Of a stretch of DNA of 64,000 nt, positions 1 through 10,900 are shown piece by piece. Both the position numbers and the translations under genes were made by a program. A model generated the notes under the pieces. That model saw only the letters and a program-made list of their open reading frames with translations. It made no database searches and was not told where the DNA came from. Origin of the DNA: Rhododendron vialii (Eukaryota; Streptophyta; Magnoliopsida; Ericales; Ericaceae). The stretch spans positions 2,128,001 to 2,192,000 of the forward strand of contig NC_080569.1 of the NCBI RefSeq assembly GCF_030253575.1, read 5' to 3'. The number at the start of each line of letters is the position of its first letter. The stretch's first letter is position 1.

Positions 1-242
1 CCCCAAACTACGTACAAATACTGTGACGTATTATTCAGGGATTGATGAACGAATCAATCTATACGAGTTCAAGTTCAAATCGAACCCGTGTTCAACTCCT
101 CAAAAGCTAGGAGTAGTCCAAAATCGATTTGTTACCTATCCAAACCAAATTTGAACAGTTCATTCCTCCGACGCTCGTTTGGGTTGTTTGCCGGCCCTCA
201 ATAAAATACAAGAAGATACACATAAGACATAACAAATTGATT

Positions 243-2822
243 TCAAGCCCTTTCATTCTCTTGACACAAGGTAGTCGTCACAAGAGAAGGATGTCTCTTA
301 AAACACTTGCTATTTAACGGAACCATCTCGAAACCAAGCCCTTTCTTATTACCAACACCACCACCCTTGGCTTTCCCTCTAGCCCCATGTTCGATCAAGC
401 ACACGGCAACCTTAACATGCCCGGCCTCCACCGCCCTCTGCAGCGGCGTGTAACCGCAATCGTCCACGACGTCCACCCTCGCTCCGTGACTTAGCAACAC
501 CTTTACGCCCTCTGTCCCGCCCTTGAACGCCGCCCTGTGCAGCGGCGTCCACCCGTTCTGGTCCCTCCCGTTCACATTCCCTCCTTGTGCAATACAACTC
601 TTCATCCCCCTCACGTCGTTGATCCTCGCAGACCGATGCAACACGTCGCTTAATTGCAACGAGTCGTATAATTCCGAGTGGCCCTTCTCCACCGCTAAAG
701 CGTAGGCGGTTAGCCCCTCTTTTGTGATGGCGGATTTCGCGAACGTCGTCGCATCCAGTAACCACTCCGCTGCTTCCACGTGTCCCTTCGCCATGGCGAA
801 GTGGAGCGGGGCCCAGCCGTTGGAATCCACGATATCTGGATCTCCGCCCACGGAAAGGAGAAATTGAATAGAGTTGACTTGACCTCGAACCGCTGCCACG
901 TGGAGAGCGGTTCGACCGTTCGAGTCAACTGAATTCACGTCGATGTCTTGAAACCCTAGACAGAGTACCTGTCAATACAGTAGCAATAAAACTCAAATCA
1001 AGGCTAGTGAGAAAACATTGAACTATGATAGCCACATATTTTGGAACAAGAATAATTAACATCGTGGTTCTCTTAACCATAAATATAAAGCAAATGCAGT
1101 GCCTTCGGGCGTTCATATGAAATTGTATTGCCTCTTGTCAAAAATAAACAAAAAACAAATGCAGCAGAGCTAGGTCTACTGTCATCCCATCGGGCTGGCT
1201 CGCTGCCATTCGCCGGGTACTCAGATTTCACCTTAAATCTCTTCTATCATAGCTTTTTCTGTTCATGGCTGTTTTGGACTCTCCTAGTTTTCTCCAAGGC
1301 TTGGCTTGACTGCTCTTGGTTTGGCATGGCTGCACCTGATTTTTCTTGACTTTTTTCAAACTCAAGTTGATCTACTTTTTCTAATATTATGTTACTATAT
1401 TTTCTTGGTCTTATTATTATGTTTTCTATTTTGTCTGGGCAATTATACGTATTTCCTAATTCGTCTAAGTTTCCTTTGTTACATGTGTTTTCCTAATTAA
1501 TTTAAGGGGAATGCTAGGTACAAAGAAAACTTACCCCGAAAGTACCTCGAAAACAGCAATCAATGGTTGAGAATCACTTTGATGATTATGTCACATACAT
1601 CAAAGTGAATCTCAACCACTAGTTGATCTTTTCGGGGTACTTTCGGGATAAATTTTCTTTGTCCCTAGCATTTCTGTTAATTTATATAGAATTCTTGGTG
1701 GTCAAGCCTACATAACCTACTATAAAAATATGCTAGGATTATGTTTTAGATAGAATCAATAATACATCATTTCTCTATTCCTCACAGGAATTAATCATAA
1801 CTAACGGATCATCAAAATGCGGATGTAATAAAATATTAGGATTGAAATTAGGCAAGAGAAACCGAGAGGCCGGTATGATCACATTGTCCAAAAGTCGCAA
1901 ATTAATCCTTCTTAAAGTAAAGGTGCAATCGAATAATGGACAAGGACAAGCCTTGAAACGGAGTTGCCCAAAGTAATACTATTAGATCTAGTGCGCCAAT
2001 ATAAGTTTAATTTGAAACTTCAACATTAATTCATAAATTAAGAACAGTACCTCCATAATGTCGACTCGATCCACGGCCGCCGCGTCGTGTAAAAGATTAT
2101 CCATCGAGTTGTCGATTTTAAAACCGGATGCGGTTAGAATCCGAACCGAATCCACGTCTCCTTTTCTAACTGCGAGTGAAACGACGGATTTACCCTCGGA
2201 GTCTCGGTTGTTGACGTCCGCTCCCGCGTCTATCAAAGCCGAAACGAAGTGAGGATGTCCGGTTTCGGCAGCGGCTCGAAGCAGGGAAGTGAGGTCGGAT
2301 TGATCACACCCGGAAATCGCTTTCAACATAAGAAAAGCTACTTCTAGGGTTCCGTTTTTTGATAACTCGGGTGACCAGGTTAGCCTACCCTCACCGACTT
2401 CCAGGGTCCTGTTAATTGGTGGAGAGAGGAGGGATTCGATGACGTGGGGCCCGACAAGGGAGATAGGTATGGTGGCGTCTTTGAAGACCAGAGGGGTACT
2501 AGGTTTGGAGAAGAGGCGGAGGAGGTTGTCGGGGTCGGCTTTGCCGGTGGGGAGCATGGAGGAGCGGACGAGGACAGTGTCGGGCGGAGAGGAGAGGGGA
2601 GGGTGGGAGGACGGGGAGAGGTGGAGAGAGAAGGAGGATGTGGAGAGAGGGGGGAGGATGGAGAAAGGGTGGGGGAAGGAGAGATAGGAGGGGTTGGTGG
2701 TGGAGAGAGAAACGGCGACGGACATGGTGTGCATGAGGTTGGTCAGGCGGAAGGTGGCGGTGCATGTTTGGTTCGGGGTGAAGGTTAGGCTTAGTTCTTT
2801 TACGTCTGGCTTGACAAGTCTG

Positions 2823-2827
<5 letters not shown>
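243..2827 (-). CDS. VPY: VAPYRIN-like protein (MSP domain plus ankyrin repeats)
   Basis: Two-exon gene: exon 1 is 2827-2051 and exon 2 is 968-243, with a GT donor at 2050-2049 and an AG acceptor at 970-969. Both joins are in phase 0, giving 500 residues. Residues 1 to about 150 form the N-terminal MSP (VAP-like) domain, opening MDRLVKPDVKE and containing LTNLMHTMSVAVSL and VRSSMLPTGKAD. From about residue 175 to the end there are roughly eight or nine ankyrin repeats, with TALHVAAVRG and TPLHRAAFKG the clearest. The junction reads MEVLCLGFQDIDVNSVDS, matching what I recall of petunia and Medicago VAPYRIN. In those plants VAPYRIN is a cytoplasmic protein needed for intracellular accommodation of arbuscular mycorrhizal fungi and rhizobia. 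A GA-rich 5' leader lies just upstream of the ATG. Odd point: a 19-residue stretch in exon 1 (about residues 142-160) is bounded by TLEV at each end and looks like a small in-frame insertion. A VAPYRIN-like paralogue cannot be excluded. Confidence 0.9.
1508..1674. mobile_element. Foldback MITE in the VAPYRIN intron
   Basis: About 75-bp inverted arms close on a very short loop near 1589-1600. The left arm begins GAATGCTAGGTACAAAG and the right arm, read on the minus strand, begins GAAATGCTAGGGACAAAG. The arms stay alignable through TGGTTGAGA and CACTTTGATG at the centre. The element lies wholly inside the single VAPYRIN intron (969-2050). No clean target-site duplication was found, so the superfamily is left open. 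Confidence 0.75.

Positions 2828-2828
<1 letters not shown>

Positions 2829-2866
<38 letters not shown>
2829..2866. repeat. (GA)n microsatellite in the VAPYRIN 5' leader
   Basis: An uninterrupted GA/AG run directly upstream of the VAPYRIN ATG (2827). On the coding strand it is a CT/TC tract, as commonly seen in plant 5' UTRs. Confidence 0.9.
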
Positions 2867-2867
<1 letters not shown>

Positions 2868-4195
2868 TGAATGAGGTTCTGGTTGACAGAGTTGATGAAG
2901 ATGGAGGTTGAAAATGAATGGGGGGGTGGTGAAATGGATGTTGGTGTGTCATGGTGGTTAGTTTTATGTTACTTTTTGGATTAAAAACCCTGAGGATGTA
3001 GACGTATACAGAGACACAAGCATCTTTTGCTACTGATGGTGACTTTGAAGGTGAGGGAAGGAGGGAGAGGGAAAATTCAGTGCTTTTGTTTCTTTAAGGT
3101 TTGTTCGGCGAGAAAAACTTTTGAACGGAGCCTCCCATAAATACTTAAGATTTATGAAGCTTAATCACATGCGTTCAAAAGTGGGGATGTGAAGCTTAAT
3201 CACGTGCATTCAATTAAAAGTGGGGACGATTCAGATTAAAAATAAACTATTACCGATAATAGTCTAAAAACATATCATAATTATTGATTATTGAGACGAA
3301 CGACAGAAATTACGCGGAGCCGGAAATAACAAGATGAAAAAATTTGATACTTGGATTTAGTACGATTGCATTTGTGTGTTTGTGTTTGGAGTTTTCAGAG
3401 GAATTTGAACGAGTAATTAGTCAGTCGTTTTTTTGGCACCACCACTTTGTGCTCCAACACCTTTATTCACCACATATTTTCATGAGTTTATACATTTTGT
3501 ACTATGTCTCATAGAAATGTATGTGTGACGGATAATGGTGTTGGGACAGCACGGTGCGGTGCCCCAAGACCTAAGTCACATAATTTGCAACCGCGAAAGC
3601 ATCGTAGAAACACACTCAAAACTATAAATATTCGCGATTGAGAGGATTGAAACTTACAACGCATGACATTTTAAAAGATTATTACGTGACGAAGCGGAAG
3701 AGCACCAAATAATTTTCCGAATTTGAAGAGTTCATCCCTTGATGAGTAGATTGCAGATGACGAGTGCAAGATGTAGAGTGAAAGATACACGTCTTTTATT
3801 TCCCCTTGTTTTTTCTTTTAGATTCTTTACTGGATTAGTGAGATTGTTTCCGTCTTATTCAAGTCAATTTTTTAATTCTTTAATTTGACAATGAAAGTGA
3901 CTAGGAAGAATAACAAGAAATGATCAACTCACTAAAGCCAAAAAAAAAATGGCAAAAATAATCCACATGTTTTGCCTGTTTGTTTTAGATTATTTTGATG
4001 TCACTGGCGAACCTTTCAAATTTCAGCAACAATCTTAAATTCTTCTTGTGTAATTTTAAAAAAATAATACTCCTACTTGATATCTCTAAATTTTCTTTAA
4101 ATACCGTATCTAAATTTCTTAAATTTTCCGAACTCACCACTGATTATGAAATACAATCTCTAACAAGCATCAACAAAGAAAAAGGGAATGAGAGG

Positions 4196-4364
4196 GGCTA
4201 TAGTGCACCCGCCGTATGTACGGTGTATTGCAGCCTATCCGATCGTCTATCTACCCACAAACGGTTTAGATTTAATCCGAGCTCCTACAAATCATTGTCG
4301 TCCATTGCCGAGATGGACGGCCGGATTGGTGTAATGCGGGAAGTGCGCTACAGCACCCTAGGTG
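4196..4364. mobile_element. Possible MITE with short inverted ends
   Basis: The left end GGGGCTATAGTGCACCCGCC and the right end, read on the minus strand as AGGGTGCTGTAGCGCACTTC, form an imperfect terminal inverted repeat. The interior contains GTCCATTGCCGAGATGGAC. No target-site duplication could be fixed. Confidence 0.45.
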
Positions 4365-5174
4365 ATAACTATTAATTCCGTTGCGGTACCTATTACATCT
4401 CTAAACTAACACATCCTTAATAGTTAATACACATAAATGTGTCCCACGTACTTTTAATTAATTTTATTAGTTAGCACACATTTTTTGAAAATTCATTAGA
4501 GATGCTCTTAGAAAGTTCTTGTACATAGAAATCCATTACATAGTTATATGCGTAAACAACTCCGCACTTTCTTCCAAATGGCCCAATGTCCGTTTACGTT
4601 AACCTCACTCACTTTGATTTCTCATAAGCACATTTCATAGTTTAAATTACCAATTTTGCTATTTTGACCACACAAAAATCTCTAAATCGCATCAACTTAC
4701 TTGAAATGCATATATAGAAACTTTAACTATTTTATTCGTTTCGAGAGTTGACAGTATTACTAGTGTGACTATCAGGAATCATTTTCAAAATAGAAATTGG
4801 GACCAAGTGTAAAGCAATTTAGATAACATGTATCAGTGTATACAACTTATAGCTAACCTCTTACTTTAGTTATTTTCTTTACATTAGCCAATAGGGGAAA
4901 AAAAATTTGCATATAAATCTAAAATTTTGACCTTATTATCCAAAAATCTTGACTGCCCCTGGTTGCTATATCTTCTTTGAGATGCACTTTGGAATATGAG
5001 TTTCTTGTTTGCATAGTCATTATAATTCAATTAAACAATGACAATGGGTTAATCATTTTGATAGGAACAGGTTAACAATTGCCCCGTTTTTTACTTGAAA
5101 AATCAAGTCAAAATACTATAGACGCAGATGGATGCGTGAATCTCTCTAGCTTCTAACGCCCTTAATAATCTTTT

Positions 5175-5354
5175 CTTTCTTTTTTTTTTGTTGCCACGGC
5201 GATTTACATCAGCGGGGGTTAGTGGGGGTGTACCAGAAGCTATCCATAGCCTGGTCCCCTAAAGGACCTGCCCTCTGTGGGGCTCAAACCCAAGACCTTC
5301 CACAAATGAGAAGCAATGACTGATCAACTGCACTAAGCAGTGGTTGTCACCCTC
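5175..5354 (-). mobile_element. tRNA-derived SINE, minus strand
   Basis: Read on the minus strand, the element starts near 5352 with a pol III A-box-like stretch (TTAGTGCAGTTGATCAG). A B-box-like GGGTTTGAGCCCC follows, and it ends in an A-rich tail next to 5175. An 11-bp direct repeat, AATAATCTTTT, flanks it at 5164-5174 and 5355-5365. Internal pol III boxes, an A-rich 3' end and a long target-site duplication together are diagnostic of a SINE. It carries no coding capacity. Confidence 0.75.
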
Positions 5355-5460
5355 AATAATCTTTTGACTTGCTCATTTTCAAAGATCAATCCCGAAAATT
5401 CTATGAAAGATGCATGTATGCATATATAATGGAGTACTATGTAGTTGAATCAATCGACGA

Positions 5461-5616
5461 TACAATCTGTAGAATCTAAAAGGATCTTAAAAAAGTTGGA
5501 ATCTTTGATTTCTTTAGTAAGAATGCTGTCAATGGACTATACAATTAATCTGCAGAATCTAAAAAGATCTATAAAGTTGGAATTTTTTATTTCTTTAGTA
5601 AGAATGCTGTCAATAC
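5461..5616. repeat. Diverged tandem duplication (about 80-bp unit)
   Basis: Two adjacent copies share the segments CTGCAGAATCTAAAAAGATC (CTGTAGAATCTAAAAGGATC in copy 1) and TTTCTTTAGTAAGAATGCTG. Copy 1 spans about 5461-5543 and copy 2 about 5544-5616. Small indels separate them. Confidence 0.7.
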
Positions 5617-7569
5617 TGTAGAAGGCACTATTTGTCTTGATTACAGTGAACAAACTCTTAGGCTTTTATATATCCGAGATACAAATATTCCGAAATATTT
5701 GCAAAAAATTTTACTTGCATATTGGGTTGGTTTCAAGTTGATTTTAAATGCTTAATATTGATAGACCAAAAACAAGTTCGTATTTTATCCTCGATAACTT
5801 TACCGGGATTAAATGTTAGTATCCAAGCAAACCTTCGAGATAGTATATGTAATATTTTAAAATCTCCACTTGTGAAGATTATCTAGATAAGATTATATCT
5901 ACCGTTATTTATTTATTTTCATATAAGAGAAAGGGAACGTAAATGGTTGATTTTGTATACACCTTAATATTTAAAAATTATTGATTACCCCTAGAGCACT
6001 GATCAATAAAATGGAGAGTGAGTGTTAATTTCAGACCAAATTACACTTTAAAAGACCACTTTATTATTTTAGCTGGTCACTTTTAAAATACCTATTGCAC
6101 CAGACTCTCTGTTTTAACTTATGGTCAATTAATATATTATTTCCTCCTTCTTCTAATATAATTTTTAAAATTTTGTTTTTATTTTTTTATTAAACTATTC
6201 TTTCTTTTTACTTATACTTTTCAATTTAAATGATATTTTTTACTGTCATATTTTACTAACTGAATATATTATGATGGTCTCATTTGTAACGGCTATACTC
6301 CAACAGTCCTATTTGCAACACCTATGTTCTAATGGTAAGGCATTCATCCTCAACTCCAATCAGACTTTGTTGAGCATTTGTGGGAACTATATAGCCAATT
6401 GTTGGATATTATGATTTTATATTTCATTGTTGTCATTTTAAAAATTATCCACTTTTTTTCACTTAATTTTTATCTTTCAGTCTTCATTTTCCAGAACATA
6501 ATGGATCTTTGATTAATGCAGTATCAGATTGTCGGCAATAAAAAAAAAAAAAAAAAACCTTTTAAAATTCTTACAAAAACACCCCGTAGCTATTAATGGA
6601 GGAGGATGTGGCATTAGATTTAGATAATATAATATAATAACGTTTAGTTGTTGAACAGTTGCTCATCTTCTTCCACGAGGAACTGTAGCAATTTTGCAGA
6701 GTAGCGATGGTCCACCGAGGCAGATGAAGCTGGTTTTTGCGTGTTTTGCTCGCTACTATAGTGTCCAAGTAGAGTCGGCGAGACAAATGAGGATGCTTTA
6801 AGACGGATCTATCGTGGTCATTGGATATGTATATTCAATTAATTCATCATTAGTACAAATCTTATACTCAATGAATTCTATAAATTAAATGGATCAAATT
6901 ACGTACGGCGATGAGATCTTGAATCTTGATGAAGCCTATCGAACTCGAGGCGCCCTAGACTTTCATATTACATTACCGCATTACGAAAACCTTGACCCTT
7001 ATGAGATCACATGGAAATAAACGATTTACTCATCCATCTATAACAGCATTCGAAAGCATAATTCAAATTAGTTTCATTAATTACTCAAAAACACTGATTA
7101 CCACCACCACCAGGACCGATGATAAAAAACTTGTCAAACCTTTAGACAATTTTGTCTTAAAAAGTCATAAGGCCCTGTTTGTTTTACTTGTCTAATTTTG
7201 GACGGATACATAATTTCATACGACATATAATCGTGTCTAATATTTAGTGATGAGGGGATTAATTATTCCTCAATTCGCTCGGTATTCTTCTAGATTATGT
7301 GAAATTACGTATCATAAGAAATATTTAATTCAGATCGTAAAAATTCTAACAACCCGCCAACTCTAACTCAAATCATCTTACATGGATAAAATATTGCTAG
7401 TGAATTTACTCTATTTGGCCAAGAAAACCAAATTAAAGGTGAAAATTAGAGTCGAAACTTGTCCCTCCCCTCTCACAACGCAGAGGTCCTCGTTACAGTG
7501 GTATCCACTGCCGCCATTGCATTGTTAGAGAGGGAAATATACACACACACACATATATATATATATATA

Positions 7570-7912
7570 TGTTGGGGATTCGAACGTCCAAACCCACAAG
7601 CAAACGCACACAATCGAAGAACAAATCAAGAACAGAAAACAATATAAAGTAAGAAAAGAACAAGACACAGAGATTACGTGGTTCCGACTTAAGCTGATTG
7701 CTTAATCGTACGTCCACGGGGTGCTGGGGTGTTTCACTATGATGAAAATATGTCAGAGTTTCAAAAAAGAGGCAGCCCTAGCTTTGCTTTTATATGTGCA
7801 AACAAGCTAATACTAGAAAACCCTAAAAAACGCTAAAACCTGCGTTGGGCGGGACCCAAAACCTTCCGGGTCATTTTTACTGCGACTCTAAAATTGTCTT
7901 CACATCTCAACA
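7570..7912 (-). repeat. 3' LTR of the copia element
   Basis: 343 bp. In element orientation this is the downstream LTR, preceded by the purine-rich tract at about 7913-7923. It reads base for base like the partner at 11928-12270. Confidence 0.95.
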
Positions 7913-7990
7913 ATCTCCCACTTGAAGACATGATTAGACATCCAGCCAATCATCAACTATCATTAACACCACCAGCACCCAGCCTCCCAC

Positions 7991-10900
7991 TCAAGCTTGG
8001 AGACCCACAGAAGCTGAACAAGACTTCAGCTTCTCCACAGTAACCACCTTCGTAAACATGTCTGCCGGATTATCCCTTGTGTGAATCTTCTCCAAAGTGA
8101 ACTGCCCATCCTCCAATAAAGAGCGAATAAAGTGATACTTTATGTCAATATGCTTGGTCCTCGAATGAAAAGCTGCGTTCTTTGCCAGATGTATTGCACT
8201 CTGACTATCGCTAAACAATTTGCAATTGTCATGTTCCTTACCCAACTCTTTCATGAAGCTCCTTAGCCATACCATCTCCTTGCATGCCTCCGTGGCTGCA
8301 ACATACTCCGCCTCTGTTGTGGAAATAGTCACTATTTTCTGTAGCCGCGAGACCCAATCAACTGCTGCACTCCCCAGTGTAAAAACATACCCAGTAGTGC
8401 TCTTCCTGCTGTCAATGTCCCCTGCTAAATCCGAATCCACATATCCTTGCAAACAAATATCAGAACCTCCAAAACACAAAGCCAAATCAGAAGTACCTCT
8501 CAGATACCGCAAAATCCACTTGACTGCCTCCCAATGCTCCTTGCCTGGATTTGCCATAAACCTGCTGACAACTCCCACTGCTTGAGCAATGTCTGGCCTT
8601 GTGCTAACCATAGCATACATCAAGCTGCCTACCGCCGAGGCATATGGAACTTTGGCCATGTAGTTCTTTTCTTCATCAGTTACTGCCCCTTTTTCCCTTG
8701 AAAGCTTGAAGTGACTTGCCAACGGTGTGCTAACGGGCTTAGCACCTTCCATGTTGAACCTTTTGAGCACCTTTTCAACATATTCCTCCTGTGACAACTT
8801 CAACTTTCGGTTCACCCTGTCCCTACTGATTCGCATCCCAAGGATTTTCTTTGCAGAACCCAAATCCTTCATTGCAAACTCCCTGGACAGCTGTGCCTTG
8901 AGATTAGCAATCTCATCCATGCTTGAACCTGCAACAACCATATCATCTACATACAACAAAAGTATGAGATACGATTTACCAAGCTTCTTAAAATAACAAC
9001 AGTGATCCCCATGACATCTACTGAACCCCGTATTTGTCATAAAGGTATCAAACCTTTTATACCACTGCCTAGGCGCCTGCTTCAACCCATACAGACTCCT
9101 TCGAAGCTTACATACCTGATCCTCTTTCCCATTGACAACAAAACCCTCTGGCTGATTCATATAAATATCCTCCTCCAAATCCCCATGAAGGAAAGCAGTT
9201 TTAACATCTAACTGCTCTAAGTGCAAATTCTCAACAGCCACAATATTAAGGACACATCTGATAGTACAAATCTTTACCACAGGAGAAAAGATTTCGGTGT
9301 AGTCAATACCTGGTTTCTGCTCAAAACCCTTTACTACCAACCTCGCCTTGTACCGTTTGCTCCCATCAGATTCTTCCTTAAGCCTGTATACCCATTTGTT
9401 GTGCAAAGCTCTCTTCCCCTTGGGCAACTGAACCAAGTCCCAAGTCTGGTTTGATGAGAGAGAATCCATCTCATCATCCATTGCTCGCTCCCACTCTCCC
9501 CTGGTCTCCACCTGCAATGCTTCCTTAAAACATTCTGGTTCACCACTATCAGTTAACAACAAATAGTGTAAAGCAGGAGAATAACGCATTGGTGGTTTAA
9601 CGGTACGTGTAGACCTCCTGAGTGGAGGAGTCTGTGGATCTGCCTGTGGAGTAGGTTGTATATTAATATCCTGAGACTGTAAGACATTACTGTCAGGGAT
9701 CCCCTCAAACTCTACAAAGTCTGAATTTTCTTTAGCCTCATCGGGTTGATTCTGTCTATTTCTATACAAAACAGACTCATTAAATACCACATCCATACTC
9801 CTGCGTGTTTTCCGATTTTCAAAATCATATAGCCTATACCCATAGCTATCAGTACCATAGCCTATGAACACGCACTTTCGAGACTTAGCATCAAGTTTAC
9901 CCCTATCACTCGATTCAATATGCATATAGGCCATGCAACCAAATACTCGTAAATGAGATAAATTTACCTCTTTACCTGACCAAGTCTCCTCCGGCAATCC
10001 ATTGTTCAAAGGAACTGAAGGTCCCCTGTTGATCAAATACGCCGCTGTATTTACTGCGTCAGCCCAGAATTGCTTAGGTAACCCAGCATGTAACCTCATG
10101 CTCCTTGCGCGCTCTAGGATCGTCCTATTCATGCGCTCAGCAACTCCATTCTGCCTTGGCTTCTTTGGGATCGTTTTCAACCTTCGAATCCCATTTGCAG
10201 CACAGTAAGCCTCAAACTCACCATCACAATACTCGCCGCCATTATCAGATTTCAGACACTTCAATTTCTTTCCTGTTTCATTCTCAACTAATGCTTTCCA
10301 ATTCTTGAAAACACCAAACACATCAGATTTATGCTTGAGAAAATAAACCCATAATTTTCTAGTAGCATCATCAATGAAAGTAACAAAATAACATGAGCCA
10401 CCAAGAGAAGATACCTGAGATGGTCCCCACACGTCTGTATGAACCAACTCCAACTTCTCTAATTTTAGAGTTTTTGCCACCTTTGTAAAGCTAACTTTCC
10501 TCTGTTTCCCGAAGATGCAATCCTCACAGAAGTCCAAGTCCAGCGACTTACAACCCGGCAATTTCCCTTTTGACAACATTACTTTCATCCCCTTTTCGCT
10601 CATGTGACCCAGCCTACGATGCCACGTAGTACAATTAACCACTGATGCTGCCACTGCGATGCTACAGTAAGTACCCGAAGATACATATAAGGTTCCTTCC
10701 TTTTTACCGCGAGCCACAACCAGTGCCCCTTTGCTCATCTTCCAAGCGTCTGATGTAAACGATGTGACCACTCCACCCTCTGACAACTGACCCACCGAAA
10801 TAAGATTCCTTGTTAGACTAGGCACATGTCTAACATCCTTCAATTTCAGTACTGTCCCGTCTGTCTGAGTCATATACACATCCCCTTTCCCAATTATGTT

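Larger units (their letters stand above)
2868..7569. other. Intergenic region upstream of VAPYRIN
   Basis: No convincing gene. The first few hundred bases should hold the VAPYRIN promoter; no cis element is claimed. The remainder is AT-rich and holds a possible MITE (4196-4364), a SINE (5175-5354) and a diverged tandem duplication (5461-5616). It ends in an (AC)n(AT)n microsatellite at about 7542-7569, into which the copia element inserted. A motif resembling a Tourist MITE end (TAAGGCCCTGTTTGTTTT, about 7168) has no partner nearby. Confidence 0.6.

Noticed and set aside
2439..2788. Open frames opposite VAPYRIN exon 1
   Set aside because: Antisense shadows of a GC-rich coding exon; the sense frame has clear MSP homology.
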